Source: Arcuatula senhousia (lineage: Eukaryota; Mollusca; Bivalvia; Mytilida; Mytilidae). From it: a stretch of DNA of 64,000 nt. The notes under the pieces are model-generated. The model was not told where the DNA came from, ran no database searches, and saw nothing but the letters and a program-made list of their open reading frames with translations. Both the position numbers and the translations under genes were made by a program. The stretch spans positions 11,240,001 to 11,304,000 of the forward strand of contig OZ020317.1 in the NCBI GenBank assembly GCA_963971305.1. Reading direction: 5' to 3'. Positions 23,401-37,100 of the stretch are shown in pieces (the stretch's first letter is position 1; the number at the start of each line of letters is the position of its first letter).

Positions 23401-25160
23401 GAAAATATTATAATGGAATATTAAAACTTCATTTTTTTATTTATTTGAAAGAATTAATAAATATTTGATCTTGTTGACAGGTTAATGATTGAATTTATCA
23501 GTCATCTTATAACTTTAACCTTAAAGTGGTGAACTAATGCCATGATATGTTTACTTTCATTGAGAGTCAATTGAAGTTGATGTCCTAATATGCTATGGTT
23601 GTAAAAAATAACAAGAAAAATCTCTTTTCTGATTATGCCTTTTTGAGAGTAACATGTCAACTAATTAAATATTTATTTTGTAGTTATCCAAATGTGTTGT
23701 TGTAAAATCTTCTTAGACCTTATGATTTTATTTTATGGTAAAGATCAAATACAATTCCCATTTTCAAAAATACTTATGACCAATGATATTAGATTTTACA
23801 TGCCATGCAACATATGTGTAAATTTCTCGTCTTACACTTTGCAGTAAGACTTTGATTTTGATATGACTGCAATGTACAGTGGCATCAACTAATCAACTTT
23901 ACCCTTTGTTTTACAACATCTACTCCAAAGTTAAACGTAGATCGTTCCCTGTTATAAACTTCAGTAGGTTTTTGAACAAACTCATGGTGCCTTTGATGAT
24001 GTTCTTCATTGCTATAAAATCAAAAGTTTATTTATGCATAATTATTCACTCTATTTGTGTCCATATATTTAAAAATTGAATGTTTGCATTCTGATGTTTC
24101 ATTGGTGTGTAAAACTGTTGACCTGGGTCACACATTTTAACATGAAGTGCTAGCGTGCTTCATTAAGAATGTGCAATACATGTAGTCAACAATTTTACAC
24201 ACAAAAATACAAATATTCAATTCTTATAATTACATATTTGTAGTGTGTTTTTATTCTATTTTGGTTTTTATTTTCTTATTGGTGTGTAATGGAATTATGA
24301 ATGGAGATTAAACCAGACAATCAAATAAATCAGGTCAATAAAGGTCATAATAAATTACCAAACTTAGAGGATCAATCTCACTGTAAAAGAGAAAAGACAG
24401 GAAGACATACTATGAATATTATAGATTGCAATAGTCCTGAACTGGTACAGGCATAATTTGACCATGGTAAACCAGACTCTCTAGATTTAATAAACCTTTA
24501 AACATCGTAATGGTTTGGCCATAAAAACTATGATCTTTGATCAAGAATTTTAGAAAAATTAATATATGTAAAATCTAACACCCATGAAGAGTATCCATCT
24601 ATAAACTTACCAATTGTTTAGTTCACAATTCATCATGCCTTGTAAATGCTCTTTAATCTGTAAGTACTGAAAGATTTTTGTCATAATGTAGACCTCAATA
24701 CATGTAACAGACAAATTGATTTATATTTGTAAAACTTTAAAATGGATGAAAAATATATATTACCTAAATAAAAACAATAATTAAACAAAAAATATGTCAA
24801 AAGATTAGATGCCCTATCTTGCAACATTTTGGATGGACAGACGTTCCATAATTAAAATAATCCTCTCTGGCTTTTTGTAGCACTTTCAAATACATGTACT
24901 CACGTTCTTCATGACCACTTCCTTGGTAATGGGTTTAAGTTGGTCATCTTCATCGTCACATTCATCTGAATCTTCCTCGTCCAATCTTGTTAAGCAATCA
25001 TTTTTGGATGCTTCTGTAGAAGAAATATCCGGTTGAGATGCTTCTGTGGAAGAAGAATCAGGAGATGGGGATCCTTCTTTGTCCTGGACAGAAACATAAT
25101 TTGATATGTCCGCATCTTGAGATAAAATCTCTTTTGCTGTCCACACCTCATCCATGGAAT
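20489..25160 (-). CDS. acidic linker and C-terminal tail: exons 16-19 of the fusion gene
   Basis: Exon 16 (24904-25160) encodes a Ser/Pro/Glu/Asp-rich stretch with two copies of SSTEAS and a run of Asp/Glu (DEEDSDECDDEDD). Exons 17 and 18 encode a Met/Tyr/Lys-rich helix-like segment. Exon 19 encodes a Leu/Val-rich then basic end terminating at TAG 20489-20491. The phase and donor/acceptor pairs match throughout: exon 17 is phase 0 in and phase 2 out, using a GTAAGT donor at 23336. If the exon-16 donor were not used, translation would continue V-S-T-C-I and stop at 24886, giving a shorter form. No domain recognised. Confidence 0.75.
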
Positions 25161-28100
25161 CTTCAAAATAACATACATTAAGACTAACAAAAGAATATGT
25201 ACAAACAACCTGAAATGTTACATTAAGTTGTAAAGCAAATAAATCACCCAAGGGATTTCTGATCATTATTTACATGATAGAGCACCGAAAAAACAATTGG
25301 TCAAATATGGGTTAATGCAGGTAACCACAGAACTACTGATTCTTCAATGATCAAAATATATATGGTGTATAATATGTGTTGATAAAAAGACATTTCTTTA
25401 AAAGGTGGTGTTAACTCTTAGACTAGAAAAAAACAATTCCATAAGATAGTATAATTTTGATTGATGGTACGAGATATTTGGGGACAATTTAAGTATTTCC
25501 CATTGTTTTTCAGCCTGTGCAGAACTTTTCAAAAACTTCTAAAAAATCAAAATGCATGACAGAACATTTTTTTCCCTCAAATTTTGAGTCCCATGCTATT
25601 TGCCAGACTCTACATTATATGGCTCACTATCTTTGCATATATAAAATCATCACTTACCACTACACTCTACAAGATATTGTCCCATTTGATGTCTCAAACA
25701 TCTTAAGCCTCGTTTTGAGGAGTCAAACATCAAGTTGTTTTCTCCACTCAAAATTAATTCTGCAAACTGGAAAATTAAAGTATTCAAGGTAATAGCCTAA
25801 TTCAAAAACATTTAAACTCATTATTCACATATAATAGACACTATAAATCATGTAAATCTACAACATTTAACAAACAAAAAAGAAATGAAGACAATTCAAT
25901 CTTAAATGCATAACTATGTTAAGACTTTTTAACATGTATTAACAAATTTTTGTAGAATAAATAAATAAATTTTGTTGGTAAAATACATGTACACTATACC
26001 TTCAAAACAAAAACACCACAAGAATTTGAATCCTGCTGTTTTCTGTGCTTTTTATTTAAGATTTCCCATTGAGCATTAGGTGCTTCCCCAAATCCTCGAT
26101 TGTATCTTTCTTGCAGGAATAGTCTAAGAAAAAAAAAGAATTTAAAAGCCTACATGTAGATGGAAAAAGAATTTATAACATTCCATTCTTACTTTTAAGG
26201 GTTTCAATAAACCAAAATGTAGTCACGCTATCTTGGTTTTTTTTTTTTTGGTTTCTTTAGGTGAGGTGCACTTTGTTTGTGATTGACTACATGTGCAAGA
26301 AAGATATTAAACTTCATCCTTTTTAGAGATTTGAAAAAGTTTCATTACAAAAACTAGAATGGAGGTCTTCCATGGAAGAGGTATGTCACCTGCGTCTTAA
26401 AATATTCAGTAAACAGAAAGTAGATGAGATACGGACATAAAATCACTTTACACCATATAGTACCATAGGAGGAAGCCACATACCAAATATCAAGAGATTG
26501 TGACTTGTGGTTTCTAGGAAAACTGCGACAGAAATTTTTGTGACGCCGCAGGACGACAGATTGTGCCAAAGTAACCCCTATATGTCGCTTCTGCAACACA
26601 TTGCAGGCGACATAAAAAATGCTGAAGACTAGCATTATGAAGAATTTCTTATTTACATCTTAAAAGGGGTATTTAAAATATGATCTTGTCTTACATCCAA
26701 TTTTGTAATATTCTCTCTCTAATCCTTCCTGATGAACCTAGCGGATTGAGATATACAATCTCGTGTCTGGAGGGGTAAATCACCTTAAAGAAAGAATATT
26801 GTTACAATTAATATTTAATATGCATTTTATATCAACATTTACAAATCCAACCAATTTTGTATTTTAATCTCATAGTACAAAATAGGGGCATTTTGGAACA
26901 AAAAGGAAACATTCAACAATATTAAACTTAGGGTGTGAAGGAAAATGAAATCTGTAAGCCGCAATCATTTCCCTACTTTTGCAACTAAGTCTGACAATTT
27001 TTGTAAACAAGAAGAAGATGTCAGATAGACCTACAAATGTATCCCACAATGCATGATGTCTATATAAAGATTGTTAGAAAATATCAGCAGTTTTTTTTTA
27101 ACTGGTACAGGTATAAGCAGAAATAGATTTAAATCATGCTTTTACAATGGGAAGCCTTTTTTACCATCAGAGTCCAGTGAAAACCTTCATTCATTGCACC
27201 AATGATAATGTCATACTCTTCTAGATTAATCTGTAAACAAAGAAAATGTCTTTTAAAATACTGTCATTCAGTGTAAAGAAGCTTTAAAAATCTTAATAAC
27301 AGACCTTTAATAGTCTTACAATTTTTTCTTATTACAATGTATGTTGTCATGTAATATGATGAGTTTACTACCTACAAACAAGAGTTAACACTAAAGTTTG
27401 TCTCGCCTGCCTGCACCATCTGAATACCTTGTTATTCAACTTTTCATTTATTGATTATCGTATGTTGGCATAAGAAAATGCATTAAAATTTTACCTAGGC
27501 CTTATAATTATTCATGATGAATATTCTATAATAGATCCTCTGGTAGGAGTATTGCCTGACCGATTTACCCTGTCTAGAAGATAAAAAAACGTGAAAATCA
27601 GATAGCTATATGACTATATAGAGCTCTGCTCAAAAATAGTACAGATTTCGATTTATTCCATACATACATCATTCAGGTATGCATGAAGAGGCAATGGGTC
27701 ATTTCTATCTATGGTGTTGGTGAAAATTGATGTCATTATTTCACATCCTATAAAGTGCACCTTCTTATCCTATAAATACAAAAAATATCACAAAATATCA
27801 CATGTTCAAACTTTAGTAAACTTGGGACTATTGAGATTGGAGTCCTGACTTTAACAAACACTTAAATTTAGCTAAACTATTAACAATAATATCAACATGA
27901 CAATCATTATGCAATCTATGAAATAATGTGTACAGATAAAAGATAAAAATATCAGCATATTTTAGAAATCACACCATGAAAATATCCATGTACAGAACCC
28001 TTTAAGTTACATGAAATATTATTAAGAGAGCAAGTGAAGTAATAATCCTATTACAGTTCAAATCTTTCTTTAAAAAAATGTAGTACCTTGGTAAGTCTGC

Positions 28101-31100
28101 ATTTAAGAGATATGTAAGCATTCATAATCTGAAATATGAAAAATAAAAATGCTAAAGAATTAAATCAAAATGTAATTCCACATAATCCTATTTTATAACA
28201 CTTTTTTTTAAAGATTATATACCCGGATGACGTTTAATATATTGTTAAATGGAAATAATATCTTCTTAGGCAGAAATTTCTTCAGTTGCATCTTGACACA
28301 CTTTTTAGAAAAAGAAATATATGAGCCACTTTTACGAACATACCTTGGATTAAAGCATAAGAATTCATCAAACAATAAGATTTATTTAAACCAATTGTCA
28401 CCTCATCAGGAAGTTCAGTGTCCAAATCATCAAAGCTCTGCTGATTTATTCTGTATCCAATAACATCAAAGACTAAATTGTCATTGTTAACTGTAAATAA
28501 ATGGGCTTTAATGAGATTATTAAACTTTAAAACCTTTATAAAATCAATATTTATCATGAAAAATGACAAACAACATTTCTATGTAATAGTATTTCAAAAA
28601 GCATGATGCACCCTACATAAGGGTAACATGTGAAAAGGATCTTTCAGTTTTTCAATAAAATTAGAGGCTTCAAGAAGCCTGATTGGCCTACCTTGTCTTA
28701 AATGATACTTTTGATATAAAGCCTTTTTATACCTAAAAGTCCTTAACATCTTTTACAGCTATTATAGGGCTTTAAAAATAGGTGTGACATCCACATAACT
28801 GTATAAGAAATTAAAAATTTAGATATTGAGCTGCTTTAAAAAAACAAGAAAATGTGTCAAACAGACACTGTGCCCTGCCTTTATATTTATCAAACAGCTA
28901 GGTAATCTATCAATTACGAAGCTCACCTCATTACATGTTATTGTCATGAAGCAATAATTGACTTTAACTTTTAAAAAATTTAAGTGCTCATTCATGCAGA
29001 AAAAAGAGGTCACAGCCAGCATCTGAACCATGTATCTTGCTAAGCACCCCAAGATGCAGTTACCATACCACTTTGTTCAATGTGAATGGACTTAAACCAT
29101 TCTTCTGTAAGTGTTCATTCATGCAGAAAATATAGGTCACAGCCAGCATCAGAAGCATGCATTGAGCTTACCATCACTAGGTGCAACTATCATACCAATA
29201 TAGTTGATGTAGCAATTGTCAGTGAGCAGGAAATTGGGAATATGGGGTTTTGGAACTGGCAGACAATCGAACGGATGGACAAACAGACAGATGGACCCAA
29301 ACACATGATATTTTTTTCACTGATAGTCTTTTCAATTCAATTTTGATAAGTAACAATATTCATTATTTCAAATATACCTGAACTTTCAAAATGATGCACC
29401 TGCTCAACAGGATCGGCTATCCTAACTTTTTTACTTGTAGACCCTGTAATATATATTTTTGCTATAAGCAAACACATTTTATTTACAAATAGCAAGTTAA
29501 ATATTGATCTAAGAAACCAATATTGTACAACCTACTTCAATTTAGTGAAGCAGGTAAAAATAATTATTTTTATACCTATTCTTTTTAAGCTAAAATAATA
29601 ATTCTAAATGATGGATTAGGCTTTTTTATCTTTTTTTGGGTACGAGTTCTTTCTATTCCAAACTTTTGTTGGTTTTTATCAAAAATGCTGCTAATGAAAT
29701 AATACTCTTCGACATATGCATATACAGTATAAACAAATGAAATTTTGATATTTTGTATCTTTGAATTCTAAAGGAAAAAAGTGAATGCAAACCATTCTTA
29801 GTTGATTTGATAAAGTCTTATGTGATTTTAGTGCAGTGACAATTTAAAAAAACGTGCTTATTTTCGGAGTTTAATCAACCGGGTGGACACACGGCTAATT
29901 TTTGTTTTATTGTTTAGAGTATACTTTAAGGCAACTTTTTTGCCTGGTCGTAAAGATTTCCCATGGTGCAGTTTTGTTTTTTATGAAGAAAAAGGGGGGC
30001 CTTCTGGTTTTGGAGAAATTTATGTGTTGACTTTGGTTTACAAGTACTTTAAGGAGGGCTAAACAGGGTTAAAACTTGATAGTGATTTAGGTAGACATAT
30101 ATTTCAGAATTCCAAAACTTCCTTAATGAGCGTTTTTATTGTAATGTTTTAAATATTTTTCAAATTTAAAAAAGCATAAACAATTGACAGAATTTAGGTG
30201 TATTTCAGTTGTAATAGCTCAATTAAAATAGGTTAATGTCTGTATTTTTTGTATTTTACAATTAGAATATGATCATTGTAAAACATGAGGCTTATTTTTA
30301 TCTGTTTGTGTGCTCTACTTTTAAAAATATGTTTGAAAGTTAACGATGGTTCAAATCTGTCAAAACTTGTTTCCGGATTTCAATAACTTATCATGACCGG
30401 TACGATTCAGAAATTATAAATTTGTTTATTTTTTACACATTTAAATCGTCTTAAACCCACAGAAAATCCACTTTGCTGACAGCAAATCATTATTTTGAGC
30501 AAAATGTAATAAAGCCGATTCTCTAAAAAATAGTTTTTGAAGCTAAATTATAATATTTTATAAGTTTTTCAAAATATCTAATGACCAAACTATTTAACAA
30601 CAAACTGCAACGGTCCGATTGTCTTCAAAATTTTATTAGCTCGTCTTATAATATATTGAAAACGTTTTTACCCATTTTCTTGCAAGTTTTCGACTGAATG
30701 ATGACACTTGATTAAATACGAAAGAATATGGAACATGTGCCAGAAAGACACGATCAACATATTGAATGTACAATGCAAAATTTCGCTGCGTGTGAAGCGC
30801 TTTTCTGGATTAACCTTCATCAGACACGCTAGGAGTAAAAATTGAAATTGATACTAGTAATAGAAGAAAATGAGATGTGGAATAAGTGTACGCGACACAA
30901 CCTATTAATAAACGGAAACAGCCTTGTTTTCCAAATTATTGCAATTTGATTCCAACAAAAAAATGTAAAAGTACATGTATTAAATTCTAAAAGACAAACT
31001 GTTTATCTTCCGAAAAAGGTCATGACAGAAAAGTAATTCTTTGAAACGTGCATGAACATTGCATCCGTACCGTCTGTTATATAGTCAGACGGTCGCGGTT

Positions 31101-34100
31101 TCAAATCTGTCGTCTGGAACTGTGTTTTAGTTTTAAATCAAATGATAGTTTAGTAACACTGTTTAAAATATATTTCATTTCCACCAGACGTTTCCAACCT
31201 GTTCATAAAATTAAAGGAAGAAGTATTTTATTTCGGAAACAGTCATTTAGCAAAACAAAGATATATCATCTCTGTGTGTTTTCCAATCTGATACACCTCG
31301 AGTGTACAGTAAATGTATTTGTTATTATTTAACAGAGTACCACTATGAAACAAGAAAAGTCGGCAAACTGTTTTTTTGTAGTATACGAACCTTAAATCAA
31401 GGTTCGCAAGAAAAACCCTTAAAATTTGATTCCAAGTTTAAGATATATATTAGCACAAAGACTCTATTCGTTACAATGACAAGTTTGATGCCTCCCAACG
31501 ACATTTCTAGCGAGAGGCATTAAGGTATGCTCATGTCCGTCCGTACGAATTTCTGTCAAGCTTTCCCCAGAAACCGTATTTGATAATGATTTGAAATTTG
31601 GCAGGGTCACCGTTAAGTATGGCAGACTGTATGCCTTAAGCGACTTTCAGACCTAACTACTTTCTTGTTGGGACTGGGTCGATATGAAAATTTATGTAAA
31701 ATTTCCATCAAGCTTTTCCAAATACCGTACACGAGAATGATAATGAAACTTGATAGGACAGCTCAGTATCACAAACTACGCCCCAAGCGACTTTCGGCCG
31801 GACTTTTTCGACTTCTACTCCTCGTTTAGGGCCTAGTGCGGGGCGTTTGTGCCCTATTCCTACTTTAATTGGTTATATAAATAATAGTTATATCAACAAC
31901 AGTTAAAAAAATCATAGATTAGTCAGTCAGTAAAGTGGGTATAAAGTGATATGATCGGTCTTCAATTATGAATCTGCATGGGATAGTTGATCAAACCGTA
32001 TACCCTTCACTGAAAAAAAAATGGATCTAGTTCTCTTCTGCGTTGTGCTTTTTCCAGAGCTGGTTTGGTTTGCGATTTCCTTTGGATGCTGATCATGTAC
32101 GTGTTAACAGTGCTGGTGACAATTTTGTCATTTTGAAAAAAAAACTCCAATAACACTTACATTTTGTTATATTATACATATAATGGACACCACTGGTATA
32201 TAGTAAAGTCGACCATTGTTTGATAGTGCAGTAATTTGGGGAGGAGTGTTTAATAACTTATGTGACTTTTATACTTGTCTACTTGTTTTAGTTAATATTA
32301 ATCTTCTTAGATTTGACGTATTCTAAGTATAAGAAAAGACACAAAACGGTGATTGGTAAAGATGATAGAAATATACATGCTGTCAGGCCATGGCATGGGT
32401 ATTTTATAAATGTAATGGTCTTCATAGATTTTGATAAAATCCTTGTTATAAGTTGTCAAAAATATGTACACACTTTGAAAAATAGTTTGCAATTAGTAAA
32501 TATGAAAAAAGTCGTATAATTATTCAGAAATTCCGGAATAAACATAGAAATTTGAAAAAACGCACCTAGAAGGAAAAGGGGCATAATTCAAGCAGTAAAA
32601 GAGTTATGGCCCCTAATTATTTACTCTGTTCGTTTGGTATTTGCTCAAAGTATCTTAAAATTCAAAAGTTTAAACAAAATCACAAGCCTTTACTAAAATA
32701 TGGACATAAACGTTGAAATTTTACGAAAATTAACATGCTGACAATTTGACCTTTGACCTTTGATCACTGACTTTTGCACCATTTGTAACCTTTACGACCA
32801 CTCAAAATGAATGGGGTAAGAGTTAAGCTATCCAAAGAGGTATGATTCAGCCGTGTGTCAGGGTGGTTGATTAAAATTTGAAATTGACACTCTAAGTCAC
32901 TGCACTATTTCTCATACTGCCATTTTATTGTCATGGACCTTTAACAAAACTTTACATTTATAAATATATTACCTTTCCTTTGCCTTTTTGTATAAGTATG
33001 TGTATCTCTAAGGCAACTCTTTCTTTTTGTTCCTAAAAATGACCCATTTGACTAAATACACTAGATTTATATATAATGAATGTGTATCTAATATAAGGGC
33101 AGTACAGCCAATGTGAATTTCACCATAAAAAGGTCAACAATATGAACCAAAATGTTTTGAATCTTTAAGAAATTTGATTAAACAGACTTTTTAAGAAATT
33201 CATAATGAACACACTGTATTATTAAAAAAAACACCAAGAAAATCATAATTTATCAAAGCACTTTTCCAGACATTTTTTTTTTATATCTTGATCTATTATA
33301 AGTTTTAGATTTTTTTCACAGAATGAAAATAAATGTTACAAATAACATACGTTGTTCTTATAAAGAATGATTCTGTTGGTCTTTCTGCTTTCATAGCATC
33401 TACCATACATTTCAGGTTTTGCTGATCACCAGCTGAAAATCTACAATAAAAAGGAATAGCTCAAACATTCTACTTTATACAAAAATTTAAATAATAAGAG
33501 TTCCTTATGTCATTTAATAAAATAACATATCTTGTAAATCTTATATAAAAAATACTAGTACATGCATGATTGATCATTTGAAGCACACATTTTGGAATGG
33601 AGTCATTAATCCTTTTTAGGATATTGTGTTAAAGGTTACAATGACATTCTACAAGCATTTTAAGAAAAAAAACTTAGTTTGTTGTGCAATTTATGATGCA
33701 ACTATAACCCATATTTGATGTTTAATCTTGGTATAAACAAATATTTTTCTGAAAAATATCTGATAATTTTTTGTCCTTTTTGTTTCAGTACATGAATTGG
33801 TGCTCTAGTGACTGTGTTTTTTTACCTAGATTTTCTCAAAGTTGTTGCAATTTGGTTTCTGATGTTTTTATCTACAGGAAAGTATCTCCTATTAAACCTG
33901 GACACAACCATCCCTGGAAACAATTCCTTTGTGACATAGGTATGAAGGAAAAGCTTAACATCAGACACCTTCCTCACACCAAGCAATGCCAATTCTGTAA
34001 TTTTCTGGCGTATTTTTTCTGCTGTTGGCTGGTTATAACCTGAAAACTACAACGAAAACATATTGTGAACCTTTTTATTAATGTTAGTAATCTTTTCTTA

Positions 34101-37100
34101 TGACAAGACTTTTTTTTATTGAAAATATATTGAAAATAAAGACAAACCCCAAAGATCTTTGCTGCAATTTTTTAATTTCTAAAATGGGTTGTTGTAATGT
34201 CAATATGTGAATAAAAATAATAACTGGAACATGTATTTCTAATTCAAAAGGGCATAGATGTTTTGATACAATAAAAATACATCACATTATTTTATTGGAT
34301 AAACATATGAAAATTTTCTTGTATTAAAATAAAATTATGTTTAAGTTTTAACTGAAATGTTATAATGAAGTGAGAATTTTAATATAAAAATCATAATTGA
34401 ATTATTATTAGAAAAAAAACACCAACTGGGCCTGATAAATGAAACTGGTGGCTATCTGGATCAGGAAAAAACAGGTAAAAACGAGCTTCCTTCTCCGCTG
34501 TACCACTAGCTAATGCAGTTCTTATGGCTTTGGACAGCTGTTTCTTTTTCCAAATGGATAAGTTTCCATCAACCTAAACAAATAACATTAAAAAATTGTA
34601 GTACAGAAACAAGTGATTGTAAAAAACTCAGCAATGGATTATAAAACTTGTATATTGACTAAGAAATGTACTTTACCTACCTACAGTCAATGATGTGTAA
34701 TAGAACTTGTATAGTGACATAAGAGAGAGTTGTAGTGTACCTACCCACAGTCGGTGATGAGTTATAGAACTTGTATGGTGACGGAGAGAGATTTGTAGAA
34801 CACCTACCTACAGTCAGTGATGATTTAGAAACCTTGTATAATGACTGAGAAAGAGTTGTGGTGTACCTACCTACAGTCAGTGATGTGTTATAGAACTAGT
34901 ATAGTGACTTAGAGAGAGAGTTGTAGTGTACCTACCTACAGTCAGTGATGAGTTATAGACCTAGTATAGTGACTAATAGAGAGTTGTAGTACACCTTCCT
35001 ACAGTCAGTGATGAGTTATAGAACTTGTATAGTGACCTAAGAGAGAGTTGTAGTGTACCTACCTACAGTCAGTGATGAGTTATAGAACTTGTATAGTGAC
35101 ATAAGAGAGAGTTGTAGTACACCTACCTACAGTCAGTGATGAGTTATAGAACTTGTATAGTGACTTAAGAGAGAGTTGTAGTACACCTACCTACAGTCAG
35201 TGATGAGTTATAGAACTTGTATAGTGACCTAAGAGAGAGTTGTAGTACACCTACCTACAGTCAGTGATGAGTTATAGAACTTGTATAGTGACCTAAGAGA
35301 GAGTTGAACTGTACCTACCTACAGTCAGTGATGAGTTATAGACCTTGTATAGTGACATAAGAGAGAGTTGTAGTGTACCTACCTACAGTCAGTGATGAGT
35401 TATAGAACTTGTATAGTGACCTAAGAGAGAGTTGAACTGTACCTACCTACAGTCAGTGATGAGTTATAGACCTTGTATAGTGACCTAAGAGAGAGTTGTA
35501 GTGTACCTACCTACAGTCAGTGATGAGTTATAGACCTTGTATAGTGACCTAAGAGAGAGTTGTAGTACACCTACCTACAGTCAGTGACGAGTTATAGAAC
35601 TTGTATAGTGACCTAAGAGAGAGTTGTAGTGTACCTACCTACAGTCAGTGATGAGTTATAGAACTTGTATAGTGACTCAGAGAGAGTTGTAGTGTACCTA
35701 CCTACAGTCAGTGATGTGTAATAGAACTTGTATAGTGACATAAGAGAGAGTTGTAGTGTACCTACCTACAGTCAGTGATGTGTTATAGACCTTGTATAGT
35801 GACATAAGAGAGAGTTGTAGTACACCTACCTATAGTCAGTGATGTGTTATAGAACTTGTATAGTGACTTAGAGAGAGTTGTAGTACACCTACCTACAGTC
35901 AGTGATGTGTTATAGACCTTGTATAGTGACTAATAGAAAGTTGTAGTGTACCTACCTACAGTCAGTGATGAGTTATAGAACTTGTATAGTGACTCAGAGA
36001 GAGTTGTAGTGTACCTACCTACAGTCAGTGATGAGTTATAGACCTTGTATAGTGACATAAGAGAGTGTTGTAGTACACCTACCTATAGTCAGTGATGTGT
36101 TAAAGAACTTGTATAGTGACATAAGAGAGAGTTGTAGTGTACCTACCTACAGTCAGTGATGTGTTAAAGAACTTGTTTAGTGAAATAAGAGAGAGTTGTA
36201 GTGTACCTACCTACAGTCAGTGATGTGTTATAGACCTTGTATAGTGACATAAGAGAGAGTTGTAGTGTACCTACCTACAGTCAGTGATGTGTTATAGACC
36301 TTGTATAGTGACATAAGAGAGTGTTGTAGTGTACCTACCTACAGTCAGTGATGAGTTTGAGAACTTGTATAGTGACATAAGAGAGAGTTGTAGTGTACCT
36401 ACCCACAGTCGGTGATGAGTTATAGAACTTGTATAGTGACGGAGAGAGATTTGTAGAACACCTACCTACAGTCAGTGATGATTTAGAAACCTTGTATAAT
36501 GACTGAGAAAGAGTTGTGGTGTACCTTCCTACAGTTGGTGATGAGTTATAGAACTTGTATAGTGACCTAAGAGAGAGTTGTAGTACACCTACCTACAGTC
36601 AGTGATGAGTTATAGAACTTGTATAGTGACATAAGAGAGTGTTGTAGTACACCTACCTATAGTCAGTGATGTGTTATAGACCTTGTATAGTGACCTAAGA
36701 GAGAGTTGAACTGTACCTACCTACAGTCAGTGATGTGTTAAAGAACTTGTATAGTGACATAAGAGAGTGTTGTAGTACACCTACCTATAGTCAGTGATGT
36801 GTTATAGACCTTGTATAGTGACCTAAGAGAGAGTTGAACTGTACCTACCTACAGTCAGTGATGAGTTATAGACCTTGTATAGTGACTAATAGAAAGTTGT
36901 AGTGTACCTACCTACAGCCAGTGATGTGTTATAGACCTTGTATTGTGACCTAAGAGAGAGTTGTAGTGTACCTACCTACAGTCAGTGATGTGTTATAGAA
37001 CTTGTATAGTGACTAATAGAGAGTTGTAGTGTACCTACCCACAGTCGGTGATGAGTTATAGAACTTGTATAGTGACTAATAGAAAGTTGTAGTACACCTA

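Noticed and set aside
24886..25266. 126-residue ORF as an independent gene
   Set aside because: Its central part is exon 16 of the fusion gene (24904-25160); the N-terminal residues are intronic and it lacks its own start context.
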